Of a stretch of 64,000 bases of DNA, positions 7,984-17,062 are shown piece by piece; positions within the stretch are counted from its first letter, which is position 1; the number at the start of each line of letters is the position of its first letter. The translations under genes and the position numbers were made by a program. Location of the stretch: the NCBI GenBank assembly GCA_963724385.1, contig CAVRUJ010000001.1:2418001-2482000 (forward strand), written 5' to 3'. Below the pieces are notes generated by a model. It was given only the letters and a program-made list of their open reading frames with translations, was not told the origin of the DNA and did no database searches. Source of the DNA: DASXQK01 sp963724385. Its GTDB lineage: Bacteria; Pseudomonadota; Alphaproteobacteria; Dongiales; Dongiaceae.

Positions 7984-10326
7984 ATGGCTGTCACCTTGGC
8001 CGAACGCCCGCGATTGCTCGAACCCGGCCTGCCACGGTTCGAACCCGGCGCGGAACGTTACCGCGTCGCCGGCGGCGGCGCCGTCGTGCTCGCGCTGTCT
8101 GCCGGAGACCGGCTGACACTGATCGACCTGGAAGGCCGCCAGCGAGCCGAGCTTGCGGCGTTCGGCCCGGCGGGAGTGGAGGATCCCGAAGCCCTGGGTC
8201 TTTCGACGAACGGGCCTGCCGACGGGATCAGCCGGCTTCTGGCCGGCGCCGACGAGGTTGCACGGGATATCGCTGCGGCCCTCAGAGCGCGCGGTCTGCC
8301 CAGTGGCATTGCACGGGCGGCTGATCTGTTTCAGGGCGATTCCCGCGCCGGAGAGCAGGTCGATCTGGGGGCTGAGCGCGACTGCATCGTCGTGATCCAT
8401 GCCGTCGGCGGCGCCATGGAGGTGAGCGGCGACCTGCCGGCGACCGAGATATTGGCCATCGTCCGGCGCGCCCGTCCGACGCTGCCGGTGACCCCGCCAT
8501 TGCCTGAGCCCCTGGCCGAACCGAAATTCGAGCGCCGCATCGACCGGGGGACAGGCCAAGCCTATGAAGTGCGCGCTGGCGAATACATTCAAGTCATCGA
8601 TGTCGCCGGGCGGCAATGCTCCGACTTCCTCGCTTTCGATGCCCGCCAGCTCGAGAAGGGACGGGAGCGCAGCTTCGACATGACCGCGACCCGCTCGATG
8701 ACGGGCTACATCTATCCGGGTCCCGGACTCTATTCGAAGTTCTTCGACTATGACCTCCAGCCGCTGCTGGAGCTGGTGCGCGACACCGTCGGGCGGCACG
8801 ATGCCTTCGGGCTTGCCTGCACGGCCAAATTCTACGAGGACCAGGGCTATCCCGGGCACGCCAATTGCTCGGACAATTTCAGCAACGCTCTGGCGCCCTT
8901 CGGTGTCCAGGCCCGGCGCGGCTGGCCTTGCCTCAATCTGTTCTACAATACCGGCATCGGAGCCCAGAACGCCATCTTCCTCGACGATCCCTGGTCCAGG
9001 CCCGGGGACTATGTGTTGTTCCGCGCCGCCACCGATCTCGTCTGCGCCTCCACTGCCTGTCCCGACGACATCGATGCCACCAATGCCTGGAACCCGACCG
9101 ACATCCATGTCCGCGTCTATCCGGCCCGCCACAATTTTTCGCGAGCGATCGCTTATCGCATGACGCCAGATTCAGAGCCGCGGCTCACCCGCGAGACGCC
9201 CTTCCATCCCCGGACCTCGGGGTTGACCCGCAACTTCGCCGAATACCGCGGCTATTGGCTGCCGACCAAGTTCAACAATCACGGCGCCGCCGACGAATAC
9301 TACGCCTGCCGGGAGCGGGCGGTGGTGATCGACCTTTCGCCGCTCCGGAAATTCGAAGTGCTGGGACCGGACGCCGAGGCCCTGATGCAGCTCACCTGCA
9401 CCCGCAACATGCGCCGGCTCGCCGAAGGCCAGGCGGCCTATACCGCACTGTGCTACGAGACGGGCGGAATGCTGGACGACGCCGTCGCCTTCCGCATGGG
9501 CGCCGATCGCTATCGCCTGGTGTCTGGCGACGAATACACCGGCAAATGGCTGCGCGACCAGGCGGCCAAGCGTGGCCTCAAGGTCTGGGTCAAGTCGGCG
9601 ACCGACCAGCTTTGCAATATCGCCGTCCAAGGGCCGAAGAGCCGGGAGATCCTGAAGACCGTCGTCTGGACGCCGCCCGCCCGGGCGAGCCTCCTGGAAA
9701 TCCAGTGGTTCCATTTCACCATTGGCCGGCTCGGCGACCACAACGGGATTCCCGTCCTCGTCTCGCGGACCGGCTATACGGGCGAACTCGGCTACGAGAT
9801 CTTCTGCCACCCAAAGCACGCCGTCGCCGTCTGGGACGCGGTCTGGGAAGCGGGCAGGCCTCATGACCTGGCGCCGCTCGGCCTGGAGGCCCTCGACATG
9901 CTGCGCATCGAGGCGGGGTTGATATTCGCCGGCTACGAGTTCACCGACCAGATCGATCCCTTCGAGGCCGGCATCGGTTTCACCGTCGCCCTCAAGGGCA
10001 ACGAGGAATTCATCGGCCGCGAAGCGCTGCTGCGCCGGCAGGCCAATCCGCGAACCAAGCTCGTGGGCCTTGAGCTCGCCGGCAACGAGACGGCGGGCAA
10101 GGGCGACTGCGTCCATGTCGGCCGCGCCCAGGTCGGCACCATCACCAGCGGCACCCGCTCGCCGATCCTGAAGAAGAACATCGCGCTTTGCCGTATCGAC
10201 GTCGCCTACGCCGCTCTCGGCACGGAAGCCGAGGTGGGCAAGCTCGACGGCCAGCAGAAGCGCATCCCGGCGGTGGTGGTGCGCTTCCCGTTCTACGACC
10301 CGGAGAAGCTGAAGCCACGGTCGTAG
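7984..10326 (+). CDS. DUF1989-GcvT fusion (aminomethyltransferase-like)
   Basis: 780 residues. The N-terminal half (about 1-390) carries a degenerate and then a full DUF1989 unit, with VAGRQCSDFLAF, TRSMTGYIYPGPGLYSKF, GHANCSDNFSNAL and NAWNPTDIHVRVYP. DUF1989 includes the urea carboxylase-associated proteins, some of which are carboxyguanidine deiminase subunits. The C-terminal half (about 400-775) is a GcvT/T-protein fold (MLDDAVAFRMGADRYRLVSG, VSRTGYTGELGYEIF), a tetrahydrofolate-dependent C1 acceptor family. GGAG precedes the ATG by 8 nt. The next gene is an SHMT-like enzyme, so a folate C1 module acting on an unidentified amine or N-methyl compound is likely (inference). Confidence 0.85.
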   Translation: MAVTLAERPRLLEPGLPRFEPGAERYRVAGGGAVVLALSAGDRLTLIDLEGRQRAELAAFGPAGVEDPEALGLSTNGPADGISRLLAGADEVARDIAAALRARGLPSGIARAADLFQGDSRAGEQVDLGAERDCIVVIHAVGGAMEVSGDLPATEILAIVRRARPTLPVTPPLPEPLAEPKFERRIDRGTGQAYEVRAGEYIQVIDVAGRQCSDFLAFDARQLEKGRERSFDMTATRSMTGYIYPGPGLYSKFFDYDLQPLLELVRDTVGRHDAFGLACTAKFYEDQGYPGHANCSDNFSNALAPFGVQARRGWPCLNLFYNTGIGAQNAIFLDDPWSRPGDYVLFRAATDLVCASTACPDDIDATNAWNPTDIHVRVYPARHNFSRAIAYRMTPDSEPRLTRETPFHPRTSGLTRNFAEYRGYWLPTKFNNHGAADEYYACRERAVVIDLSPLRKFEVLGPDAEALMQLTCTRNMRRLAEGQAAYTALCYETGGMLDDAVAFRMGADRYRLVSGDEYTGKWLRDQAAKRGLKVWVKSATDQLCNIAVQGPKSREILKTVVWTPPARASLLEIQWFHFTIGRLGDHNGIPVLVSRTGYTGELGYEIFCHPKHAVAVWDAVWEAGRPHDLAPLGLEALDMLRIEAGLIFAGYEFTDQIDPFEAGIGFTVALKGNEEFIGREALLRRQANPRTKLVGLELAGNETAGKGDCVHVGRAQVGTITSGTRSPILKKNIALCRIDVAYAALGTEAEVGKLDGQQKRIPAVVVRFPFYDPEKLKPRS

Positions 10327-10369
10327 CCCACAGCGAAATCACATCGGCAGGCCGGCAGAGGAGAATCCC

Positions 10370-11734
10370 ATGGAATCGTCAAAGCCTGCCATCTACGACA
10401 ACTCCTTCGAAGTTCACGACAAAGGCGTACTCGCTACCGCGCGTGCGCTGATCGACAAGGCGGAAGAGCCGGCCGCGATCGGCCGGGAGATCCTGGCCGC
10501 GGTCGAGCGCAATGCGCGCTGGCGGGGCGAGCAATGCATCAACCTGCTGGCGCCGGAAGCGCCGACCAGTCCCGGCGTCCGGGCGCTGCTCTCGGCGGAG
10601 ATCGGTACCCGGGCGGCGGAGGGCCATATCGGGCCGGTGAACCGGTGGTTTGCCGGCACGCGCCACATCGACGAGGTCGAGGCCTTGGCCGTCGAGCTGC
10701 TGAAGAAGTGTTTCCGCTGCCGCTACGCCGACCATCGCATGTGCGCCAGCATGGTGGGCAATGCCGTGGTCTATTCGGCGCTGACCGATCCCGGCGACGT
10801 GATCATGAGCGTGGCCCAACCCTTTGGCGGCCACAGCTCCAACCGGACCATCGGCCCGGCCGGCGCAAGAGGCCTGAAGATCGTCGATATCCCCTTCGAC
10901 CGTGATGAGCTGACGGTGGATATCGACGCCTTCCGGCGCGTGGCGCCTCTGGTGAGGCCGAAGCTTGTCAGCCTCGGCCTTTCCATGACCCTGTTCCCTT
11001 TGCCGGTTGCCGAGGTCAAGGCGGTCATCGCCGAATGGGGCGGGCGGCTCTTCTTCGACGGCGCGCATCAGATCGGCCTCATCGGCGGCGGCCAGTTCCA
11101 GGATCCTTTGCGCGAAGGGGCCGATATCCTGACCGGCTCGGCCGGCAAGACCTTCAGCGGGCCGCAATCGGGGATCATCGTCTGGGATGATCCGGCGATC
11201 ACCGAGGCGGTGACCACGGCCGTTTTCCCGGTCTGGGCCGCGACCCATCAGGTGAACCGCGTCGCGGCCCTGGCGCTCGCCACGGCGGAGGCGCTCGCCT
11301 ACGGGCCCGCCTACATGGCCCAGATCGTGCGCAACGCCCAAGCGCTTTCGGCCGCGCTCCAGGCGAGGGGCATTCCCATGCTGGGTGCGGCCAAGGGCTT
11401 CACCCGCACCCATCAGGCGATTGCCGACGTTGGCGCCTACGGCCGCGGTCTGGCCGCCGCTCAGAAGCTGGAGCGGGCCAACATCATCGTCAACAAGAAC
11501 CTCCTGCCGCGGGACAAGCCGGAAGACTGGGACTATCCGAGCGGTATTCGCATCGGCACCATCGAGGTGACGCGTCTGGGCATGAAGGAACCGGAGATGG
11601 AGACCGTCGCCGAGCTCATCGCCGATGTCGTTGTGCAGGGCAGGGAGCCGGAGGCGGTGCGCCGCAAGACGCTCGACCTGCGCTCGGGTTATCAGAAGCT
11701 CTACTACTGCTTCGAGAACGGACTGCCGAATTGA
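10370..11734 (+). CDS. SHMT-like PLP enzyme
   Basis: 454 residues, fold type I PLP enzyme close to serine hydroxymethyltransferase. Visible are INLLAPEAPTSPGVRALL, FFDGAHQIGLIGGGQF (PLP-pairing Asp and His region) and the PLP lysine K260 in TGSAGKTFSGPQSG. The usual glyA segment TTTHKTLRGPRGG is altered, and the sequence is not glyA-like overall, which suggests a specialised SHMT (for example alpha-methylserine or other beta-hydroxy amino acid). AGAGGAGA precedes the ATG. The 43-bp gap after the GcvT fusion supports one operon. Confidence 0.8.
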   Translation: MESSKPAIYDNSFEVHDKGVLATARALIDKAEEPAAIGREILAAVERNARWRGEQCINLLAPEAPTSPGVRALLSAEIGTRAAEGHIGPVNRWFAGTRHIDEVEALAVELLKKCFRCRYADHRMCASMVGNAVVYSALTDPGDVIMSVAQPFGGHSSNRTIGPAGARGLKIVDIPFDRDELTVDIDAFRRVAPLVRPKLVSLGLSMTLFPLPVAEVKAVIAEWGGRLFFDGAHQIGLIGGGQFQDPLREGADILTGSAGKTFSGPQSGIIVWDDPAITEAVTTAVFPVWAATHQVNRVAALALATAEALAYGPAYMAQIVRNAQALSAALQARGIPMLGAAKGFTRTHQAIADVGAYGRGLAAAQKLERANIIVNKNLLPRDKPEDWDYPSGIRIGTIEVTRLGMKEPEMETVAELIADVVVQGREPEAVRRKTLDLRSGYQKLYYCFENGLPN

Positions 11735-11782
11735 GGGCCAGAGCAGACGGCGCGAGGAACTTCCCGCGCCGCCGCTTAGCCG

Positions 11783-13189
11783 CTACTCCGCCGCCTTGGT
11801 CTTGCCGGCTTCCTGCAAAAGCTTCTCCGCCAACGCCTTCTTGCCGGCGGGATCGAGCTTCTTGATCTCGTTCTGAAGCACGCGCTCGTTGACGGCCTGG
11901 TTCCAATAGTCGAGAGAGGGAAAGCCGAGAAGCGAGGCCTTGCCCACGAACTGGCGGAGCACCTCGTTGGTGGGGCCCATGACCCAGCCGGCCTTGCCGT
12001 CGCGCAGGTACCGCTCGATGCCAAGCCCGGGCTTGTAGCCCGTGCCGCCGCAGGCGTGGAGCATCTTGTCGGCGACATGGGCGACGTTCTTGGCGGCGTT
12101 GAACTTCACCTGCCACATCCAGTGCAGGTATTGCGCGCGCGGCAGTTTGGTCAGGTCCTTGTGCAGCGACCAGTCGCAGTTGTTGGTCACTTCGTCCATG
12201 GCCCGTCCCATCTGGTAGACGAAAGCGCGCGCCGCATTGGTGTCGCAGATCGCCTCGCCGACGTAGTCCTGAATGGTCGGGTAATCGGCCACCCGCATGC
12301 CGACGTCCACGTGCTTCTTCATCGTGGTGTGGCGCTTGGCGATGTCGATCAGGCCGAGCGAGATGCCGTTCCAGCACGACGATGAACAGAGCAGGAAGAA
12401 GGGATCGACGCACTCGTCGTTCGAGCTGGCGCCATCCCCCTTGGGCCCGACCATGCGGTCCAGCGGAACGACGACGTTGTCGACTTCCAAGGTGCCGGAC
12501 TGATTGCCGCGCAATCCGAGGCCGTCCCATTTCGAGGGCTCGGCCTTCACTTCGTTACCCATGATCAGCCAGCAGGAAAGGTCGGCGTAGTTGCCGCCGA
12601 AATCTGGGCTGGTGGTCTGGATGATGTACCAGTCGGCGAAGCCACCCGAGGTCGTCCAGGAGGCCTTCTTGCGCACCTTCCAGCCGCCGTCGACCTTCTC
12701 GGCGCCGGAGGAGACGGGATACCAGAAGTGCGAGCCGGTCTCGGGATCGGAGTAGGAGAGGGTGCCGATGAAGACATCCTTGTCGAGCCGGCGAAGGACG
12801 TTCTTGACCGTCTCGTTGTTGTGGTGGCGAAGGCAGGCAGCCGCGACGGCGCCCAGATGCATCGTGTAGCACATGGCGGTGCTGGCGCAGCCATAGCGGG
12901 CGATGGTCTCGACCGCCATGGCGGCGGCGACATGGTTCTCGCCCATGCCGCCCAGTTCCTTGGGCACGATCAGGCCAAGCAGACCCAACTTCGCCAGGGC
13001 CTCGAAATTCTTGCGCGGGAAAAGAAGCTTCTTATCGGATTCGACGGCGTTGTCGCGCAAAGTGGTTCGAGAGAGCTCGATGAGCTTCGCCTGCAGGTTC
13101 TTTTGCTTGTCGGTGAGGAGCCATTGCGGATCCCACTCGAAGCCGAGACCCCAGAAATCCTCCTCGCCCCATTTTTTCGTCTGGCTCAT
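11783..13189 (-). CDS. Acyl-CoA dehydrogenase-fold flavoprotein, atypical active site
   Basis: 468 residues with the acyl-CoA dehydrogenase order: helical N-terminus (GLLGLIVPKELGGMG), beta middle domain (SYSDPETGSHFWYP, KKASWTTSGGFADWY) and helical C-terminus (LHACGGTGYKPGLGIERYLRD). The usual YEGT catalytic-glutamate segment reads VMGPTNEVLRQ, so Gly stands where the MCAD-type Glu is expected. A flavin reductase gene lies upstream on the same strand (about 197 bp gap), so a two-component flavin-dependent monooxygenase is an alternative. GGGAGGAGA precedes the ATG. Confidence 0.8.
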   Translation of the reverse strand: MSQTKKWGEEDFWGLGFEWDPQWLLTDKQKNLQAKLIELSRTTLRDNAVESDKKLLFPRKNFEALAKLGLLGLIVPKELGGMGENHVAAAMAVETIARYGCASTAMCYTMHLGAVAAACLRHHNNETVKNVLRRLDKDVFIGTLSYSDPETGSHFWYPVSSGAEKVDGGWKVRKKASWTTSGGFADWYIIQTTSPDFGGNYADLSCWLIMGNEVKAEPSKWDGLGLRGNQSGTLEVDNVVVPLDRMVGPKGDGASSNDECVDPFFLLCSSSCWNGISLGLIDIAKRHTTMKKHVDVGMRVADYPTIQDYVGEAICDTNAARAFVYQMGRAMDEVTNNCDWSLHKDLTKLPRAQYLHWMWQVKFNAAKNVAHVADKMLHACGGTGYKPGLGIERYLRDGKAGWVMGPTNEVLRQFVGKASLLGFPSLDYWNQAVNERVLQNEIKKLDPAGKKALAEKLLQEAGKTKAAE

Positions 13190-13386
13190 CTGCCGTCTCC
13201 TCCCGTTGGCGTCCCTGCCGGCGCCGTCAGCATGCCAGCGTCAAGCGGGACGAGCTCGGCTGCTTTCACGGCGCCGGCAAGCGTACATGATGGGGAAGCT
13301 GGCAGGCAAGAATTCGCAACCAATTGCGGCGCGGAGATCGCCAATCCTGTACCAATCCGGTGCCCAACCCCGAAATTGCCGGTGGG

Positions 13387-13872
13387 CTAGACGGACGGAT
13401 CGATCTGCCGATAGCAGCCGCGGAAATAGAGCAGGGGTTTGCCGTCCTCGCTGGCCTTGAGGCGCAGGACCCGGCCCACGAAGATGACGTGGTCGCCTCC
13501 GTCATGCATGGACACGGTCTCGCATTCGAAGCTCGCCAGAGCGCCGGTCAGAATGGGGCAGCCCGTATCCCAGGTCTCGTAGGCAATGCCATCCCACTTG
13601 TTGGCAAGCGAACGAGCAAAGGCGACCGAGGTCTTTTCCTGATCCTGGCTCAGGACGTTGATGGCGAACACGCCCGCCGCCTCGAACGCTTTCAGGCTGA
13701 ATGCGTTGCGGTTGAGGCTGAAGAGGACAAGGGGAGGGTTCATCGAGACGGAGTTGAAGGAATTGGCGGTGAACCCCAGAAGTTCGCCGTCCGCGGCCAC
13801 CGAGGTGACGACGGTGATGCCCGTGGCGAAAGTTCCTAGCGCCCGGCGGAATGAGTGGGAATCGAAGTCCAT
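13387..13872 (-). CDS. Flavin reductase family protein
   Basis: 161 residues, FMN-binding split barrel of the flavin reductase (HpaC-like) family: FRRALGTFATGITVVTS, GFTANSFNSVSMNPPLVLFSLN, and GDHVIFVGRVLRL near the end. Such proteins use NAD(P)H to supply reduced FMN/FAD to partner monooxygenases. The gene precedes the atypical acyl-CoA dehydrogenase-fold gene in the same direction, making that protein a plausible partner. Confidence 0.85.
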   Translation of the reverse strand: MDFDSHSFRRALGTFATGITVVTSVAADGELLGFTANSFNSVSMNPPLVLFSLNRNAFSLKAFEAAGVFAINVLSQDQEKTSVAFARSLANKWDGIAYETWDTGCPILTGALASFECETVSMHDGGDHVIFVGRVLRLKASEDGKPLLYFRGCYRQIDPSV

Positions 13873-14002
13873 CAGCAGAGGAAGCGCCGCTCGAGCAGGA
13901 AAAACAACAGGAACGGCCGCGACGCTCGCTTGCGGCGTCGGCTCCCAGACGACAGCCCTCCAAACTCCGCCCGTAGACGGAGCATCCGGTTATAGCCCGG
14001 AT

Positions 14003-14296
14003 CTAGTACCGCGGTCCCGGCGGGCGACGCGGAGGCCGCTGCACGGCGGTCGTGGTGTCCAGCGTGATCACGCGCAGGACTTGTACGCCCTTACGGCCGG
14101 GTCCGACCTCGCAAATGATGCTCGAACCCTCCGGCGCATCCTGAAGCCCGGCCTGTTTCAAAGCCGAGACATGCAGGAAAACGTCCGGCGACCCATCCGC
14201 AGGCGATACGAACCCGAAGCCCTTCTCCGGATTGAACCACTTCACCTTGCCGCGAATCTCAGAGGACGCTCCACCACCCATTTCACGATCGTTCAT
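14003..14296 (-). CDS. Cold-shock domain protein (CspA family)
   Basis: About 97 residues. The CSD has GKVKWFNPEKGFGFV (RNP1 KGFGFV), DVFLHVSAL (RNP2) and a C-terminal Arg/Pro-rich tail (QRPPRRPPGPRY). It is an RNA/ssDNA chaperone. Start at ATG 14296; a GTG three codons upstream (14305) is possible. The 14306-14630 upstream region is long, as expected for a structured csp 5' UTR. Confidence 0.9.
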   Translation of the reverse strand: MNDREMGGGASSEIRGKVKWFNPEKGFGFVSPADGSPDVFLHVSALKQAGLQDAPEGSSIICEVGPGRKGVQVLRVITLDTTTAVQRPPRRPPGPRY

Positions 14297-14630
14297 CAAG
14301 CCCACTCTGCATCAATCATGGCATCGGCAGAGCCGGTCGGACATCCCACGAGGCGGCCCGGGTGCAAAATGGGCACCCAAGTAAACGCTTTCGGTTCCCC
14401 CGACGGCCTACCACCCGATAGTCTGCGGGGCCGGGTGGACAAAAGCAAGCCTACCGTCGGCCCCGAAAGCCTTGCCCGACGCTTTTTGCGTTTTGGCATC
14501 GGCGCGATCCAATGTTGCAATTTCAGCCCATTATGGGTCGAATTTGCGCCCGGTCCGGAGCGGGGGCCGAAGGGGTGCCGGGTGCCCCGGACACCCCGTG
14601 AAAACTCCGAATTCCGCAATGGAGATTGCC
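14297..14630. other. Intergenic region between cspA-like and lyase genes
   Basis: No gene seen. It holds a perfect 6-bp hairpin GGGTGC (14360-14365) with GCACCC (14373-14378) and several GC-rich short repeats. It should contain the promoters of the divergent cold-shock and ammonia-lyase-like genes, but no clear -35/-10 pair was found. Confidence 0.4.
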
Positions 14631-16055
14631 ATGCCGCTCAGCCTTTCCTCGCGCGCCGATTTCACTCTTGCCAACTTCCAGCGGGTAGCATGGCAAGGCG
14701 CCAGCGCGGGCTTTTCAAAATCGGCACTCCGGCGGATGGGACAGACCCGGCGCCAGTTCCTGGCCCTGCTGGATTCCGATCCGGCGATCACGATCTACGG
14801 CGTCACCAGCGGCTATGGCCAGATGGCGAGCAAGCGGCTGTCCCCGGCCGAGCGCAAGAAGCACGCGCGCACCCCGCCGCACGGCTCAATGGTTGCCTTC
14901 GGCATCGCTTTGCCTGAACGCGTGGCCCGTGGCATCGTCTTTGCCCGCCTCGCCAACTACGTCGAAGGCCACGCGGCGATCTCGCCTGAGCTTGCCGCCG
15001 CGGTGGCCGGCCTGCTGGACGGGCGCAAGCTCCCCGAAGTCAGCTTGGAAGGCCAGGGCGGGGCCGGGGAGATCCTGGGCCTGGCGCCACTCTTCAATGG
15101 TTTGGCCGAGCGCTTCGAGCTCGGTGAAAAGGAATGCCTGGCGCTCATCAACGGTTCGCCCTGCGCCTCGGCTCTCTTGGCCGACAGCGCTCTGGCGGCA
15201 CGGCGACGGCTGGAACTGGCGGAGGAGGTCTTCGCCCTTTCCTGCGAGGCGATCCGCGCCCCGCTCGGGCATTTCGGGGAGGAGCTGGAGGGCCTCTGGG
15301 GTGACCCGGCCGAAAGCGCGACGCTCCAGCGCCTGCGCCGGCTCATGGCGGGCGGCAGCTCGGAGCGCCGGCCCTATCAGGCGCCGGTGAGCTTTCGAGT
15401 CTTGCCCCGCGTGCTCGCCCAATTCCGGCGCGCGACCGAAGCGGCAGAGACGACCGCCGCGACGTCGCTGAAGGCGGTCACCGACAATCCCGTGTTCCTG
15501 GCGCCGACCAAGGCGGCGCCCCTGGGCCGGGTCTACAGCACCGGCGGCTATCACAATGCCATGGCACATCCGGCGATGGACAACCTTGCGGCGGCCATGG
15601 CCGATCTCTGCCTGCTGGCCGATCGCCATGTGAGCAAGCTCTTGCATGGGGCCCATTCCTTGCTGCCGGACCAGCTGCGCAAGGAAGAAGGCTATCTCGG
15701 CTGTTTCGGGATGGTCCAGGTCGGCTATGCGGAACAGGCCCGCCGAGCGGCTCAGCGCAATTTCCTGCCCGGGAGCGAAGGCGGCGGCTTCGGTCAGAAC
15801 GACGTGTCGCCGCCCAACTTCCCCGCCTGGCGATCCCAGGACGAGGCGGGTCGTTGTCTCGATGCCACTCTCGCCGTGCTCGCCGCCGTCGGGTCGCAGG
15901 CTCTTTTTGCCACGGACCGCGACCCATCGCCTGCACTGGTGCCCCTGGTTGCGGAAACCCGCCGGCACCTGCCGCCGGTGACCAGGAGCCGCGTGCTGGC
16001 GCCGGAAGCCAAGGCCCTGGCGGCGGCGCTGAGCGCGCGCGTCTTCACCGCTTGA
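14631..16055 (+). CDS. Aromatic ammonia-lyase/HAL-family homologue without MIO triad
   Basis: 474 residues following the HAL/PAL fold throughout: ITIYGVTSGYG (catalytic Tyr56 loop), EGQGGAGEILGLAPLF (141-156), LALINGSPCASALLADSAL, RRPYQAPVSFRVLP, TSLKAVTDNPVF, STGGYHNAMAHPAMDNL. At the place where the family has G-S-V-G-A-S-G-D-L-A-P-L, forming the MIO electrophile from Ala-Ser-Gly, this protein has GQGGAGEILGLAPL, with no Ala-Ser-Gly. Standard lyase chemistry is therefore doubtful. The ATG at 14631 with GGAG 6 nt upstream is the preferred start. Confidence 0.8.
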   Translation: MPLSLSSRADFTLANFQRVAWQGASAGFSKSALRRMGQTRRQFLALLDSDPAITIYGVTSGYGQMASKRLSPAERKKHARTPPHGSMVAFGIALPERVARGIVFARLANYVEGHAAISPELAAAVAGLLDGRKLPEVSLEGQGGAGEILGLAPLFNGLAERFELGEKECLALINGSPCASALLADSALAARRRLELAEEVFALSCEAIRAPLGHFGEELEGLWGDPAESATLQRLRRLMAGGSSERRPYQAPVSFRVLPRVLAQFRRATEAAETTAATSLKAVTDNPVFLAPTKAAPLGRVYSTGGYHNAMAHPAMDNLAAAMADLCLLADRHVSKLLHGAHSLLPDQLRKEEGYLGCFGMVQVGYAEQARRAAQRNFLPGSEGGGFGQNDVSPPNFPAWRSQDEAGRCLDATLAVLAAVGSQALFATDRDPSPALVPLVAETRRHLPPVTRSRVLAPEAKALAAALSARVFTA

Positions 16056-16065
16056 CGCGGGCGGT

Positions 16066-16968
16066 TCAGCTGAACGTTTTCAGGATTTCGCGCTGGGCGG
16101 CAATGTAGCCGGGCGAGGTCTTGCGCAGCGCTGGCGCCAGACGCTTGTGCAGCCTTGGCAAGGCGTGGAACGGCACGGCGGGGAAGGCGTGATGTTCGGC
16201 GTGGAACGGCATGTTCCACGCTATATATCGCATCAATCCGTTGGTGAGAGTCGTGCGCGAGTTGGCGAGCATGTCAGGCACGAGGGGGCAGCCCGTATGT
16301 TCGGCCATGAGGTAGAGACGCAGCCAGGGTTGGCCCAGCACGGCCGGTATGATCCAGTAGCGCAACGCAACATCGCTGCCGAAGGCGATCGAAGTCACAG
16401 CGATGGCTGCATATAGGGCCAGATGTATCCGCGCCTCCAGGATGACCCGCCGGGCCGGGATCGCCGAGAGATAGGGCTCGGTAACCTTGCCGGCGGCGTG
16501 GCGAAGCAGGCCCAAGGCCGAATCCCGCCAGAGCGGCAGGCCGGTCACAACCCAGAGCCATTGGCCAAGGGTTGCCGGTTTTGGCGTCGCCAGTTCCGGA
16601 TCGCGAGCGGGATCCTGGGTATGGCGGTGGTGGGCAAAGTGGAAATAGCGGAAATAACCGGCCGGCAATAAGAGCAGGAAGCCGACGACCGCGGCCAAGC
16701 CATCGTTCAGACGCCGGTTGCGGAAGGCGGTGCGGTGGATCAACTCATGGAGGGGCGCGAACAGGAAGATGAGGATCGCCCCCTCCAGCGCCTGAGCCGC
16801 AATGCGCGCCACCTCGTCTGGCGCCAGCGCCACTAGGACAGCGGCAGCACCCAGCAAGGCCAGGTGACCGGCGATATGCAGGAGGCCCGCGCGGTCGGAA
16901 AGCCGGCGCAGCTCGCGCATCTCCGGACGCGTGATGGAAGCATGGCCATAGGCGGCTGCTTCAGCCAT
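16066..16968 (-). CDS. Membrane fatty acid desaturase family protein
   Basis: 300 residues with four hydrophobic stretches and the three His boxes of the integral-membrane di-iron family: HELIH, HFAHHRHT and HAEHH. It introduces double bonds or hydroxyls into acyl chains or carotenoid-like lipids; the substrate is not predictable. Start taken at MAEAAAYGHASITRPE; upstream in-frame Met codons at 16986 and 16995 are possible. Convergent with the lyase-like gene (10 bp gap) and divergent from the aldolase. Confidence 0.88.
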   Translation of the reverse strand: MAEAAAYGHASITRPEMRELRRLSDRAGLLHIAGHLALLGAAAVLVALAPDEVARIAAQALEGAILIFLFAPLHELIHRTAFRNRRLNDGLAAVVGFLLLLPAGYFRYFHFAHHRHTQDPARDPELATPKPATLGQWLWVVTGLPLWRDSALGLLRHAAGKVTEPYLSAIPARRVILEARIHLALYAAIAVTSIAFGSDVALRYWIIPAVLGQPWLRLYLMAEHTGCPLVPDMLANSRTTLTNGLMRYIAWNMPFHAEHHAFPAVPFHALPRLHKRLAPALRKTSPGYIAAQREILKTFS

Positions 16969-17062
16969 GGATGGATTATAGCGCATAACACCCATGGGGC
17001 AGGGGCCGTTGCGGCGCCGGAAGCACCCCGCTAATTTGCCGGCGGTCAAGGAGGCGACAGGC

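Noticed and set aside
7912..9132. 406-codon open frame antisense to the DUF1989-GcvT gene
   Set aside because: Composition is that of a high-GC shadow frame, no family motif, and the sense strand encodes a convincing protein.
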